From Variovorax sp. (GTDB lineage: Bacteria; Pseudomonadota; Gammaproteobacteria; Burkholderiales; Burkholderiaceae_C): a stretch of DNA of 64,000 bases. A program made the position numbers and the translations under genes. Shown here one piece after another: positions 25,542-35,112 of this stretch. The DNA lies in the NCBI GenBank assembly GCA_004210915.1, contig SEGS01000030.1:57581-121580 (forward strand). The letters run 5' to 3'. Within the stretch, counting starts at the first letter, position 1. Each line of letters starts with the position of its first letter. The notes below the pieces were generated by a model. The model was given only the letters and a program-made list of their open reading frames with translations. It made no database searches and was not told the origin of the DNA.

Positions 25542-28360
25542 TCAGTGCACCTCTGCGCTCCCCGCCAGCAGCGCCGCATTCCCGCCTGCCGCCGTCGTGT
25601 TCACCGTCACCGTCTGCTCGGCGCAGAAGCGATAGAGGTAGTGCGGGCCGCCCGCTTTCGGTCCGGTGCCGCTCAATCCTTCGCCTCCGAAGGGCTGCAC
25701 GCCGACGACGGCGCCGATGATGTTGCGAGCACGGGGCCGAAGATCTCGGCTTTCACGTCTTCGATCGCCGTCACCTCGTAGGCATGGGGTGCTATCAGAT
25801 TCATAGCTGCTTGCGCAGTGCCCGCAGGCGCTACGAGCACTTTTGCCTCTGAATCCAGGCGCTCGAGGTGACGCTGGATGTTGTCTGCCGCCTCGCGATC
25901 GATGACGGGGCCGACGTCGGTGGCGAGTTGCGTCGGATCGCCCGCGACCAGTTCGCCGGCCGCGCCGTGGACCATTTCGATGACCGTGTCCGCGATGCTC
26001 TCGTGCAGCACCAGCAAGCGGAGCGCCGAGCAGCGCTGGCCGGCCGAGCGGAACGCGCTCTGCACGACGGCGTCGACCACCTGCTCGGGCAGAGCGCTGG
26101 AGTCGACCAGCATCGCGTTGATGCCGCCGGTCTCGGCGATCAGCGGGACGATGGGGCCGTCCTTCGCGGCCAGCGCGCGGTGGATGATCTTCGCGACCTG
26201 GGTCGAGCCGGTGAACACGACGCCGGCCACGCCGGGCGCGGCGACCAGCGCGGCGCCGACCGTTTCGCCGGGGCCGTGCAGCAGTTGCAGCGCGTCGGCC
26301 GGCACGCCGGCGGCGTGCAGCAGCTTGACCGCTTCGAGCGCCACGGCGGGCGTTTGCTCGGCCGGCTTGGCGAGCACGGTGTTGCCGGTGGCCAGCGCCG
26401 CCGCCACCTGGCCCATGAAGATCGCGAGCGGGAAGTTCCAGGGGCTGATGCAGACCCACGGACCGCGCGCCGTGAGGCGCAACTCGTTGCTTTCACCGGT
26501 CGGACCCGGCAGCGCGACGGGCTGCATGATCCGCTCGGCCTCGTCGGCGTAGTAGCGCAGGAAGTCGACCGCCTCGCGTACCTCGGCGATGGCATCGCCC
26601 CAGGTCTTGAAGGCTTCCTTCACGAGCAGGGCGCAAAAGCGCGGCAGGTCGGCTTGCAGTGCATCGGCCGCGTCGCGCAGCATCGCGGCGCGGGCAGCGA
26701 CCGGGGTTTTGCTCCACTTTTTGTAGCATGCCGCGCTGGCTGCGAGCGCGCTGGAGGCCGATGGGGCATCGAATTCGGGAACCACCGGTACGGTGGTCGA
26801 GGCGAAGGCCGCGAACAGTGGCGCGCGCATCGGCTCGACCGTGAGGTCGAGTCCCGTGCTGTTGGCGCGGGCGGGCGCCGGGCCGTACAGGCGCGGCGGC
26901 AGCGGGAAGGATTCGGCCGCCTCGAACCAGAGCGGCGACACGAGCAGTTCGTCCATGCCGATCGACTCGTCGCCCAGCTGATTGACGAAGGACGAGTTGG
27001 CGCCGTTCTCCAGCAGGCGGCGCACGAGGTACGCGAGCAGGTCCTTGTGCTGGCCGACCGGCGCGTAGACGCGCACCGGCGCATTCGTCGTCTTCATCAC
27101 CTCGCGGTAGATGCCTTCACCCATGCCGTGCAGCCGTTGCAGCTCGAACGGGGCCTTCGCGCGCTCGGCCATCTGAAGGATCGCCGCGATGGTGCCGGCG
27201 TTGTGCGTCGCGAACTGCGGGTAGATCGCGTCGGGCGCCGCCAGCAGCGCTTTGGCGCACGCGAGGTAGCTCACGTCGCTGTGGTGCTTGTGGGTGAACA
27301 CGGGGTAGTACGGCAGGCCGAGCTCCTGCGCACGCTTGATCTCGGCGTCCCAGTAAGCGCCCTTCACGAGGCGGCACATGAGGCGCAGTTGGTACTTGCG
27401 GGCAATGCCGGTGACGTGCTCGATGAGCTCCAGCGCCCGCGTCTGGTACGACTGCATTGCCAGGCCGAAGCCGCGCCATTGCGGCAGCTCTTGCGCCACC
27501 TTCGCGCCCAGCGCTTCGAACACGTCGAGCGAGAGTTCGATGCGGTCGACCTCCTCGGCGTCGATCGTCAGGTTGAGATTCGACGCGGCCGCCAGCTGGC
27601 ACAGCGGCCAGACGCGCGGCACCAGCTCGCGCATCACGCGCTCGCGCTGGGCGTCTTCGTAGCGCGGGTGCAGCGCGCTGAGCTTGATGGAAATGCCATC
27701 GTTTTGCTCGGGAGCGCCCGCCCTGTCTGCGCCTTGAGCGATTGAATTGATCGCGTTGACGTAGCTTTCGAGGTAGCGCATCGCATCGGCGTCGGTGCGT
27801 GCGCCCTCGCCCAGCATGTCGTAGCTGAACCGAATCGCCGCATGTTTGCGGTGGGCGGAACGCGCCTCGCCCATCGCCTCGTCGATGGTCTGACCCAGCA
27901 CGAATTGGCGGCCCAGCAGCTGCACCGCGCGCAGCGTGGCGGCCACCACGGTGCGCGCCCCGAGCTTGACCATGAGCCCCGGCGGGTGGTCGCCCTCGGG
28001 CAGGAACTTCTTGGACATCGCGATCGCCGAAGAAGACAGCCGCGACAGCGCGGAATCGGCGGCGCCGTCGAAATCCGCTCGGCCGAGCTGGTCGGCCGTG
28101 AGCGCGATCGCGGTTTCGGCATCGGGCACCCGCAGCAGCGCCTCGGCCAGCCGCATCAGCGCGAGGCCTTCGGCGCTGGAGATCGGGTACTCCCGCAGCA
28201 GGCTTTCCATGGCCCAGAACGGCGGCGGGTGCTTGCGCACCTGGCCCACCCAGGGCGCGGCGACGGCCGCCGCGGCGGCCCAGTCGAGCGCGCCCGAAAG
28301 TGCGGTGAGGCGGTGGGCGACCACGTCGGCTTCAGGGCGATAAGGGGTGGGCAGGCGCAT
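25542..28360 (-). pseudogene. putA: Bifunctional proline dehydrogenase/P5C dehydrogenase PutA, broken by an internal out-of-frame deletion
   Basis: PutA oxidises proline to pyrroline-5-carboxylate (FAD domain) and on to glutamate (NAD domain). This copy lacks the N-terminal ribbon-helix-helix, so it is the non-DNA-binding type. Residues 1-500 carry the proline dehydrogenase barrel (LVKGAYWDAEIKRAQ, FATHNAGTIAAI). Residues about 520-878 carry the aldehyde dehydrogenase part with ETGGINAM and the catalytic Cys in [10 protein letters not shown]. At EIFGPVL (residue 878, about 25724-25730) the frame is lost. The other frame continues at [20 protein letters not shown] through [13 protein letters not shown] to a stop at 25542. 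Roughly 65-70 residues expected between the two points are missing. The gene is divergent from an Lrp-type regulator. Confidence 0.9.
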
Positions 28361-28448
28361 GGCAGTTCCTTGGTGGATGCGGCTATGTTCTGGCTTCCAC
28401 TGCCGAATAGCTCACTGAAAACACACCCACCGACCGGATAATCTTCGG

Positions 28449-28919
28449 ATGCCCGACCTTCCCGACCTCGACCGCATCGACCTCAAGCTTCTCAAAACGC
28501 TGCAGGACGACGGCCGCATCTCGAACCTCAAGCTCGCCGAGGCCGTCGCGCTGTCACCCACCGCCGTGCTGGCGCGCGTGCAGCGCCTCACGCGCGACGG
28601 CTTCATCCAGGGCTACGAGGCGCGGCTCGATCCGCGCAAGCTGGGCCGTGGCTTCACGGTGTTCGTCGAGGTGCTGCTCGACCGCACTACGCCCAACGTG
28701 TTCGACCAGTTCAAGGCCGCCGTGCAGGTGCGCGACGAGATCATGGAATGCCACATGGTCGCGGGCGGCTTCGACTACCTGCTCAAGACGAAGATGGCCG
28801 ACATGGCCGCGTACCGCGCTTTCGCAGGCAGCGTGCTGTGGCAATTGCCGGGCGTGCGCGAGACGCGGACCTATGCAGTGATGGAAGAGGTCAAGAGCAG
28901 CGCGAAGCTGGCGCTCTGA
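28449..28919 (+). CDS. Lrp/AsnC-family transcriptional regulator, probable putA activator
   Basis: 156 residues. The N-terminal helix-turn-helix (DLKLLKTLQDDGRISNLKLA, then SPTAVLARVQRL) and the C-terminal RAM ligand-binding domain (ECHMVAGGFDYLLK, LPGVRETRTYAVMEEVK) are both complete. It is divergent from putA across 88 bases. In many proteobacteria an Lrp-type protein (PutR) beside putA activates it in response to proline, so the same role is likely; it remains intact though putA is broken. The ATG at 28449 is the only suitable start. It ends one base before the stop of the convergent YggS gene. Confidence 0.87.
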   Translation: MPDLPDLDRIDLKLLKTLQDDGRISNLKLAEAVALSPTAVLARVQRLTRDGFIQGYEARLDPRKLGRGFTVFVEVLLDRTTPNVFDQFKAAVQVRDEIMECHMVAGGFDYLLKTKMADMAAYRAFAGSVLWQLPGVRETRTYAVMEEVKSSAKLAL

Positions 28920-29618
28920 TCAACCGCGGCCGCCGAAGATCGCGGTGCCCACCCGCACCATCGTGCTGCCCGCGGCCACCGCGGCTTCCAGGTCCGCAGA
29001 CATGCCCAGTGACAGCGTGTCGAGTTCGACACCCGCGGCACGGATGCGATCGAAAACGGCTGCAGCACGCATGAACAGTGCGCGTTGCGCTATGAAATCA
29101 GGAGCAGGCTCGGGGATTGCCATGAGCCCGCGCAGCGCGAGGCGGGGCAGCATCAGCACCGCTTGCGCGAGGGCCACCGCTTCGTCGGGCGCCACGCCCG
29201 ACTTGTTGGCCCCGCCGTCCACATTCACCTGCAAGCACACCTGCAGCGGCGGCAGGTGCGCGGGGCGCTGCTCGCTCAGGCGCTGCGCGATCTTCAGGCG
29301 GTCGACGCTGTGGACCCAGTCGAAGTGCTCGGCCACCAGACGGGTCTTGTTGCTTTGGAGTGGTCCGATGCAATGCCATTCAAGGTCGGCACGCAAATCG
29401 GCCAGCGCCTCGATCTTCGCCACGCCCTCTTGGATGTAGTTCTCGCCGAAAGCGCGTTGGCCGGCCGCGTGGGCTTCGCGCAACGATTCGGCGGGGAAAG
29501 TCTTGCTCACTGCCAGCAAGCGCACGCTTGCGGGATCGCGCCCGGCAGCCGTGCACGCCGTCACGATCCGCGCCTGAACTTGCTGGAGCTTGTCGCGAAT
29601 CATCGTCATAATCGTCAA
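28920..29618 (-). CDS. YggS-family pyridoxal 5'-phosphate homeostasis protein
   Basis: 232 residues of the YggS/PLPBP family, a single-domain PLP-binding TIM barrel that has no known catalytic activity and keeps PLP and amino-acid pools balanced. Visible landmarks are VRLLAVSKTFP (the PLP lysine), FGENYIQEGVAKIE, WHCIGPLQSNKTRLVAEHFD, the QVNVDGGANKSG segment and LSLGMSADLEAAVAAGSTMV. Three ATG codons (29618, 29609, 29603) could start it; the exact one is undecided. It is divergent from pilT and its promoter shares that 60-base gap, an arrangement (yggS beside pilT) common in proteobacteria. Confidence 0.92.
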   Translation of the reverse strand: MTIMTMIRDKLQQVQARIVTACTAAGRDPASVRLLAVSKTFPAESLREAHAAGQRAFGENYIQEGVAKIEALADLRADLEWHCIGPLQSNKTRLVAEHFDWVHSVDRLKIAQRLSEQRPAHLPPLQVCLQVNVDGGANKSGVAPDEAVALAQAVLMLPRLALRGLMAIPEPAPDFIAQRALFMRAAAVFDRIRAAGVELDTLSLGMSADLEAAVAAGSTMVRVGTAIFGGRG

Positions 29619-29678
29619 AACCGTATCAAAACGTCACGGATCCATTGTGGCCGGGCGCGTCACCGATTGAGGAGCCTC

Positions 29679-30722
29679 GTGGACATTACCCAACTGCTCG
29701 CGTTCAGCGTCAAGAACAAGGCCTCGGACCTGCATCTGTCGTCCGGGCTGCCGCCCATGATCCGGGTGCACGGTGACGTGCGACGCATCAATGTCGATGC
29801 GCTGGACCACAAGGCGGTGCACGCCATGGTGTACGACATCATGAGCGACACCCATCGCAAGCACTACGAAGAGTTTCTCGAGGTCGACTTCTCTTTCGAG
29901 ATTGAAGGTCTGGCGCGCTTCCGCGTCAATGCTTTCAATCAGGCACGCGGCGCGGCGGCGGTGTTCCGGACCATTCCGTCGAAGATCCTCACACTCGAGC
30001 AGCTCAACGCGCCCAAGATCTTCGGCGACCTGGCACTCAAGCCACGGGGGCTGGTACTGGTCACCGGGCCCACGGGTTCGGGCAAGTCGACCACGCTGGC
30101 GGCGATGGTCAACTACCTGAACGAAACCGAGTACGGCCACATCCTCACGGTGGAGGACCCGATCGAGTTCGTGCACGAATCGAAGAAGTGCCTGATCAAC
30201 CAGCGTGAAGTCGGCCCGATGACGCTCTCGTTCGCAGCCGCCCTGCGCTCCGCGCTGCGTGAAGACCCGGACGCGATCCTGGTCGGCGAAATGCGCGACC
30301 TCGAAACCATTCGCCTGGCGATGACCGCGGCCGAAACGGGGCATCTGGTGTTCGGCACGCTGCACACCTCGTCGGCCGCAAAAACCATCGACCGGATCAT
30401 CGACGTGTTTCCGGGCGAGGAAAAAGACATGATCCGCGCGATGCTGTCGGAATCGCTGCAGGCGGTGATCTCGCAGACGCTCTGCAAAACCAAAGACGGC
30501 TCGGGCCGCGTGGCGGCGCACGAGATCATGCTGGGCACGCCGGCCATCCGGAACCTGATCCGCGAAGGCAAGGTCGCGCAGATGTACTCTTCGATCCAGA
30601 CCGGCCAGGGCCAGGGCATGCAGACGCTCGACCAGAACCTGACCGACCTCGTGCGGCGCAACCTGATCAGCACGGCCGAGGCGCGCGGCAAGGCCAAGAT
30701 TCCGGAAAACTTCCCCGGCTGA
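29679..30722 (+). CDS. pilT: Type IV pilus retraction ATPase PilT
   Basis: 347 residues, the standard PilT length. It powers pilus depolymerisation for twitching and DNA uptake as a hexamer at the inner membrane. Walker A is GPTGSGKST (130-138), the Asp box and Walker B DAILVGEMRDLETI and the His box TGHLVFGTLHTSSA follow, and the C-terminal AIRNLIREGK motif is PilT-specific. The start is GTG 29679, with GAGGAG just upstream; in-frame readings before it have no similarity. pilU follows after 55 bases, so the two form an operon. Confidence 0.95.
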   Translation: MDITQLLAFSVKNKASDLHLSSGLPPMIRVHGDVRRINVDALDHKAVHAMVYDIMSDTHRKHYEEFLEVDFSFEIEGLARFRVNAFNQARGAAAVFRTIPSKILTLEQLNAPKIFGDLALKPRGLVLVTGPTGSGKSTTLAAMVNYLNETEYGHILTVEDPIEFVHESKKCLINQREVGPMTLSFAAALRSALREDPDAILVGEMRDLETIRLAMTAAETGHLVFGTLHTSSAAKTIDRIIDVFPGEEKDMIRAMLSESLQAVISQTLCKTKDGSGRVAAHEIMLGTPAIRNLIREGKVAQMYSSIQTGQGQGMQTLDQNLTDLVRRNLISTAEARGKAKIPENFPG

Positions 30723-30777
30723 TCGCGCAGGCATCCGCCCGGCCTCACCGCTTCAACCGAGACACGCAGGACCCATC

Positions 30778-31914
30778 ATGGAACGCGATCAAGCCAGTCA
30801 GTTCATCAACGACCTGCTCAAACTCATGGTCAGCCGCAACGGCAGCGACCTGTTCATCACCGCCGAATTTCCGCCGGCGATCAAGGTCGACGGCAAGGTG
30901 ATCAAGGTGTCCGGCCAGGCGCTGGGCGCACAGCACACGCTGGCGCTCACGCGCTCGGTCATGAACGACCGGCAGACTGCCGAGTTCGAGCGCACGAAGG
31001 AGTGCAACTTCGCGATCTCGCCCACCGGCATCGGGCGCTTCCGCGTCAATGCCTTCGTGCAGCAGGGAAAGATCGGCATGGTGCTGCGGACCATTCCCGC
31101 CAAGCTCCCGACCATCGACGGCATGGGCATGCCGCAGGTGCTCAAGGAAGTGGCCATGACCAAGCGCGGCCTGACCATCCTGGTCGGTGCCACCGGCTCG
31201 GGCAAGTCGACGACGCTGGCGGCCATGGTCGACTGGCGCAACGAGAATTCGCAGGGTCACATCGTGACGGTGGAAGACCCGGTGGAGTTCGTACACCCGC
31301 ACAAGAACTGCGTCGTGACCCAGCGCGAAGTGGGCATCGACACCGAGAGCTGGGAAGCGGCGCTGAAGAACACACTGCGCCAGGCGCCCGACGTGATCCT
31401 GATGGGCGAAATCCGCGACCGCGAGACCATGGAACATGCGGTGGCCTTCGCCGAAACCGGCCACTTGTGCTTGGCCACCCTGCACGCGAACAGCGCCAAC
31501 CAGGCGCTGGACCGGATCATCAACTTCTTCCCCGAAGAGCGCCGCGCGCAGCTCTTGATGGACCTGTCGCTGAACCTGCGCTCGCTGGTGTCGCAGCGCC
31601 TCGTGCCGACCGAGGACGGCCAGGGCCGCGTGGCTGCGGTCGAGATCCTGCTGAACACGCCGCTGATCTCCGACATGATCTTCAAGGGCGAGGTCGGCGA
31701 GATCAAGGAGATCATGAAGAAGAGCCGCAACCTCGGCATGCAGACCTTCGACCAGGCGCTGTTCGACCTGTTCGAGGGCAATGCGATCTCCTTCGAGGAC
31801 GCGATCCGCAACGCGGATTCCGCCAACGACCTGCGGCTGCAGATCAAGCTGAACAGCCAGCGCGCGCGCAGCACCGACCTGTCGGCAGGCACCGAGCACT
31901 TCGCGATCGTCTGA
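30778..31914 (+). CDS. pilU: PilT-like retraction ATPase PilU
   Basis: 378 residues. Walker A GATGSGKST (137-145), Walker B DVILMGEIRDRETM and the His box TGHLCLATLHANSA are complete. The FPEERRAQLLMDLSLNLRSL region and the extended C-terminus distinguish PilU from PilT. PilU helps PilT retract pili under load. It follows pilT closely on the same strand. A GC-rich hairpin after its stop may end the transcript. Confidence 0.94.
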   Translation: MERDQASQFINDLLKLMVSRNGSDLFITAEFPPAIKVDGKVIKVSGQALGAQHTLALTRSVMNDRQTAEFERTKECNFAISPTGIGRFRVNAFVQQGKIGMVLRTIPAKLPTIDGMGMPQVLKEVAMTKRGLTILVGATGSGKSTTLAAMVDWRNENSQGHIVTVEDPVEFVHPHKNCVVTQREVGIDTESWEAALKNTLRQAPDVILMGEIRDRETMEHAVAFAETGHLCLATLHANSANQALDRIINFFPEERRAQLLMDLSLNLRSLVSQRLVPTEDGQGRVAAVEILLNTPLISDMIFKGEVGEIKEIMKKSRNLGMQTFDQALFDLFEGNAISFEDAIRNADSANDLRLQIKLNSQRARSTDLSAGTEHFAIV

Positions 31915-31921
31915 GCCCGGC

Positions 31922-31968
31922 GCGCTGCGCCGCAGCGCCCCATGCCCCCGGAGGCTCAGGGCCTTTTT
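31922..31968 (+). terminator. Possible terminator region after pilU
   Basis: A perfect seven-base stem GCGCTGC/GCAGCGC with a three-base loop lies at 31922-31938, and a CTTTTT run follows after a second weaker GCCC/GGGC pairing near 31944-31962. The hairpin and the T run are not directly joined, so this is only a candidate. It lies between the convergent pilU and exbD genes and overlaps the last codons of exbD. Confidence 0.35.
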
Positions 31969-32429
31969 GCTTCCGGCGTGGCCGGCGCTTCCGTCACGAA
32001 GCCGATCCGGCTGAGTCCGGCCTTGTTCGCAATGCCCATCAGTTCGACCACGCGCCCGTAGGGCACGCTGTGGTCGGCGCGCAATTGCACCTCGGTGTCC
32101 GGATTCCCGGCCGCCGCCTCCGCCAGCCGGGCCGCCAGCACCTCGAGCGTCACGGCCGCATCGTTCAGGTAGATCCGCCCGGCGCCATCGACCGACAGCG
32201 TGACGAAGCGCTGCGTGTCGTTGGGCTGGCCGGCGTCGGTGCGCGGCAGGTCGAGCTTGATCGAACTGGCCATCAGCGGCGCAGTGATGATGAAGATGAC
32301 CAGCAGCACCAGCATCACGTCGACCAGCGGCGTCACGTTGATGTCGGACAGCGGACGCTGGCCCCCCCCGCCGGACGCGCGCCCGCCGCCTGCCGTTGGG
32401 CCACTCAGCGAGACGCGACCGAAGGCCAT
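31956..32429 (-). CDS. ExbD/TolR-family biopolymer transport protein
   Basis: 157 residues with one N-terminal membrane helix (about 30-50) preceded by LSDINVTPLVDVMLVLLVIF. This contains the conserved Asp of the proton path, and a periplasmic domain follows (IYLNDAAVTLEVLAARL, VPYGRVVELMGIANKAGLS). It pairs with the ExbB-like protein encoded 13 bases upstream to energise an outer-membrane process through TonB or TolA; no tonB or tolA gene is in the window, so Tol and Exb roles cannot be separated with certainty. ATG 32429 was chosen because the in-frame extension upstream overlaps exbB and lacks similarity. Confidence 0.88.
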   Translation of the reverse strand: MAFGRVSLSGPTAGGGRASGGGGQRPLSDINVTPLVDVMLVLLVIFIITAPLMASSIKLDLPRTDAGQPNDTQRFVTLSVDGAGRIYLNDAAVTLEVLAARLAEAAAGNPDTEVQLRADHSVPYGRVVELMGIANKAGLSRIGFVTEAPATPEAKRP

Positions 32430-32442
32430 CTCGCGATGCGTC

Positions 32443-33144
32443 TCAGACCGGCATCGGCCGCGCTGGCGGCAGCGCGTCCGATGCGGTGGGCGGCGGTGTG
32501 CCGAACATGCCGAGCAAGTCGTGGGCAAAGCCTTCGAGCTCGGCCTCGATCCGCCCGATGCCACGGCCGAACCAGTTGTAGGCGAACACGGCGGGGATCG
32601 CCACGGCCAAGCCGAAGGCCGTCATCACGAGCGCTTCGCCCACCGGGCCGGCGACCTTGTCGATGGTGAAGCCACCGGCCTCCCCCGCAATGCCGGCCAA
32701 TGCGCGGTAGATGCCCCATACGGTGCCGAGCAAGCCGACGAAAGGCGCGGTCGCGCCGACAGTCGCGAGCAGGACCTGGCCCGCCTGGAGCCGCCGCAGG
32801 GTGCCGTGCAGCGCCTCGCGCAGTGCCCGCGTCAGGCGCTGGCTGCGGTCGCCGACACCGCCCAGAGTCGATCCGTTGCCGTCCGGCGCGACAGTCTTCA
32901 GTGCTTCGACGGCCGCCAGCACGAGCGATGTGCGATCGAATGCGCGCACTGCCTGCTCGGCATCGGCCAGCGTCGCCGCCTGCCAGAAAGCCGCGATGCT
33001 GCGCAGCACGGCGCGCGTGCCGCCGCGCAACAGCCAGGCTTTCCAGAGAATCACGACCCAGCTCGCGATCGACATGGCGAGTAGCAAGGCAGCCACCGAC
33101 CGGCCGACGCCATCACCCTGTGTCAACAGCGCGAGGACGCTCAT
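32443..33144 (-). CDS. MotA/TolQ/ExbB proton channel family protein
   Basis: 233 residues with three membrane helices (about 15-35, 120-145 and 165-190). The family core ATVGATAPFVGLLGTVWGIY and the pore helix EALVMTAFGLAVAIPAVFAYN are present. It forms the pentameric proton channel around the ExbD/TolR dimer, with which it is co-transcribed. DapB lies 9 bases upstream on the same strand, so the three genes may share one transcript. This is a conventional ExbBD pair, distinct from the unusual motor operon at 14-18 kb. Confidence 0.9.
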   Translation of the reverse strand: MSVLALLTQGDGVGRSVAALLLAMSIASWVVILWKAWLLRGGTRAVLRSIAAFWQAATLADAEQAVRAFDRTSLVLAAVEALKTVAPDGNGSTLGGVGDRSQRLTRALREALHGTLRRLQAGQVLLATVGATAPFVGLLGTVWGIYRALAGIAGEAGGFTIDKVAGPVGEALVMTAFGLAVAIPAVFAYNWFGRGIGRIEAELEGFAHDLLGMFGTPPPTASDALPPARPMPV

Positions 33145-33153
33145 GACGCAAGC

Positions 33154-33990
33154 TCAGCGCAAGCCGAGAACGTCGAACATGTCGAACAGGCCCGCCTGGC
33201 GGGTGGCGAGGAACCGCACCGCGCGCAGGCTGCCTTGCGCGTAGGTGGCGCGGCTAGCGGACTTGTGGGTGATCTCGATGCGCTCGCCGGTGCCGGCGAA
33301 CAGCACGGTGTGGTCGCCGACGATGTCGCCGCCGCGGATGGTCGCGAAACCGATGCTCGACGGGTCGCGCTCGCCGGTCACGCCCTCGCGCGCGTAGACC
33401 GCGCAGTCCTTGAGGTCGCGGCCCAGTGCGTCGGCAATCACCTCGCCCATCTTGAGCGCCGTGCCCGATGGCGCATCGACCTTGTGGCGATGGTGCGCCT
33501 CGATGATCTCGATGTCGTAGCCGGTCGACAGGGCCTTGGCCGCCATCTCGAGCAGCTTGAGGGTGACGTTGACGCCCACGCTCATGTTGGGCGCCATGAC
33601 GATGGCGATGTCTTTCGCGATCTCGGCGATCTCGGCTTTCTGGGCGTCGCTGAAACCGGTGGTGCCGATCACGGCCTGCACGCCGAGTTCGCGGCAGATG
33701 GCCAGGTGCGCCAGGGTGCCTTCGGGGCGGGTGAAGTCGATCAGCACCTGCGCATCCTGCAGGCCCTGGCGCAGATCGTCCGAAATCCGCACGCCGCTGG
33801 TAAAGCCCAGAAACGCGGCGGCATCGGCACCGATGGCATCGCCGCCAGCGACGTCGAGCGCGCCGGCCAGCCGGCAATCGGGTGCTTCGCGCACCGCTTC
33901 GATCAGCATGCGGCCCATGCGGCCGGAGGCGCCTGCGACCGCGATGCGGCGCAAAGCCGTGGAGGAGGAAGAGGACAGGGAGTCGGTCAC
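33154..33990 (-). CDS. dapB: 4-hydroxy-tetrahydrodipicolinate reductase
   Basis: 278 residues. DapB reduces the product of DapA with NAD(P)H in the lysine and meso-diaminopimelate pathway. The nucleotide-binding start [14 protein letters not shown], the loop IGTTGF, the catalytic segment [16 protein letters not shown] and the end FDMFDVLGL are all typical. A short Ser/Thr-rich stretch precedes the first strand. The arrangement bamE-dapB-exbB-exbD on one strand, with bamE 55 bases upstream of dapB, is compact. Confidence 0.95.
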   Translation of the reverse strand: MTDSLSSSSSTALRRIAVAGASGRMGRMLIEAVREAPDCRLAGALDVAGGDAIGADAAAFLGFTSGVRISDDLRQGLQDAQVLIDFTRPEGTLAHLAICRELGVQAVIGTTGFSDAQKAEIAEIAKDIAIVMAPNMSVGVNVTLKLLEMAAKALSTGYDIEIIEAHHRHKVDAPSGTALKMGEVIADALGRDLKDCAVYAREGVTGERDPSSIGFATIRGGDIVGDHTVLFAGTGERIEITHKSASRATYAQGSLRAVRFLATRQAGLFDMFDVLGLR

Positions 33991-34045
33991 GCGGGTTCTA
34001 CCTTCGCGAAGGGAAGATGCGGCCCGGCCGGCCGCACGAGGCGAA

Positions 34046-34597
34046 TCAGCGCGCGGCTTCGAGCGGCGGATAGGCGGGTGGGAGCGGGGCCAATGGCGCT
34101 GCGACGGCGTCGGACTTGTCGTCCTTCGCGGGCGCGAATTTCTTGAGCTGCTCTTCCGAGGCCTCGAGCACCGGCACCTTGCCGCTGCGCTTGCGGGTGT
34201 CCAGTGTCGCGACGAACTCTTCCTCGCTCGGCATCGTGTCGCCCGAGAAACGGTCCAGCACTTCGCCGTTGAAGAACAGGGTCAGGCGGCGCTGCTGCGG
34301 CTCGACGCCCTGGCGCCGGATCGTGAACACGTAGTCCCAGCGGTCGGCGTGGAACACATCGGTCAACAACGAGGTGCCCAGGATCTCGCGCACCTGTTGG
34401 CGCGACATGCCAGCCTTGAGCGCGTCGACCTGTTCCTTCGAGACGAAGTTGCCCTGCACTACCTCGACCTTGTAGGGCGTGACCGCGGAGAGCGCGTTGC
34501 GCATGCGGTCGCTGGTGCTGTTGCAGGCGCCGAGGAAGAGCGTTGCGCCGGCGGCGAACGCCAGCAGCCAGGGGCGGCGTTGGAGAATGGCAGGCAT
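34046..34597 (-). CDS. bamE: Outer membrane protein assembly lipoprotein BamE
   Basis: 183 residues. A lipoprotein signal ends in FLGAC with the lipobox cysteine at residue 25; the SmpA/OmlA domain follows ([43 protein letters not shown]). BamE is an accessory of the Bam complex that inserts beta-barrels into the outer membrane. The tail after about residue 130 is longer than in E. coli and Pro/Ala-rich, as is common in this order. It is divergent from fur across 86 bases, the usual arrangement in Burkholderiales. Confidence 0.94.
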   Translation of the reverse strand: MPAILQRRPWLLAFAAGATLFLGACNSTSDRMRNALSAVTPYKVEVVQGNFVSKEQVDALKAGMSRQQVREILGTSLLTDVFHADRWDYVFTIRRQGVEPQQRRLTLFFNGEVLDRFSGDTMPSEEEFVATLDTRKRSGKVPVLEASEEQLKKFAPAKDDKSDAVAAPLAPLPPAYPPLEAAR

Positions 34598-34615
34598 CGG
34601 GAAAAGGGGTAGCGA

Positions 34616-34629
34616 TATGATCAGATCAT
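34616..34629. promoter_or_regulatory. Palindrome and likely promoter element between bamE and fur
   Basis: A perfect palindrome around one central base, ATGATC-A-GATCAT, occupies 34617-34629 in the 86-base bamE/fur gap. It overlaps TATGAT (34616-34621), a good -10 candidate for fur, and the reverse strand just beyond reads TACAAT, a possible -10 for bamE. It does not match a full 19-base Fur box. Reading it as a promoter/operator is inference. Confidence 0.35.
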
Positions 34630-34683
34630 TGTAGCGACTGGCCCCCGGCGGGCCGGGCCTGCCCCACTGCCGCAGGAACCACC

Positions 34684-35103
34684 ATGGGCAACATCGACGA
34701 ACTCAAGAACACTGGCCTGAAGGCCACGCTGCCGCGGCTGAAGATCCTGGAGATCTTCCAGACCGGCAGCCAGCGGCACATGACGGCCGAGGATGTGTTC
34801 CGTGTGCTGCTCAACGAGCGCTCCGACATCGGCCTGGCCACTGTCTACCGCGTGCTGACGCAGTTCGAACAAGCCGGCATTCTGGAACGCAGCCATTTCG
34901 AGAGCGGCAAAGCCGTCTATGAACTCAACGAAGGCACGCACCACGACCACCTGATCTGCACCTCGTGCGGCAAGGTCGAGGAGTTCTACGACGCGGAGAT
35001 CGAGCGCCGCCAGCAGATGATCGCCAAGGACAAGGGCTGGATCCTCCAGGACCACGCCATGTCCCTCTACGGGCTCTGCGGCGACTGCGCCAGCCGCAGA
35101 TAA
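34684..35103 (+). CDS. fur: Ferric uptake regulator Fur
   Basis: 139 residues, normal length. The winged helix-turn-helix ([39 protein letters not shown]) is followed by the dimerisation domain with metal ligands in [18 protein letters not shown] and a C-terminal LYGLCGDC. Fur represses iron-uptake genes when loaded with Fe(II). It ends 9 bases before the convergent hprK stop. Confidence 0.96.
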   Translation: MGNIDELKNTGLKATLPRLKILEIFQTGSQRHMTAEDVFRVLLNERSDIGLATVYRVLTQFEQAGILERSHFESGKAVYELNEGTHHDHLICTSCGKVEEFYDAEIERRQQMIAKDKGWILQDHAMSLYGLCGDCASRR

Positions 35104-35112
35104 AAAACCGCG

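Noticed and set aside
34616..34629. A Fur box controlling fur
   Set aside because: The palindrome ATGATC-A-GATCAT does not match the 19-base Fur consensus with its GATAAT-type hexamers.
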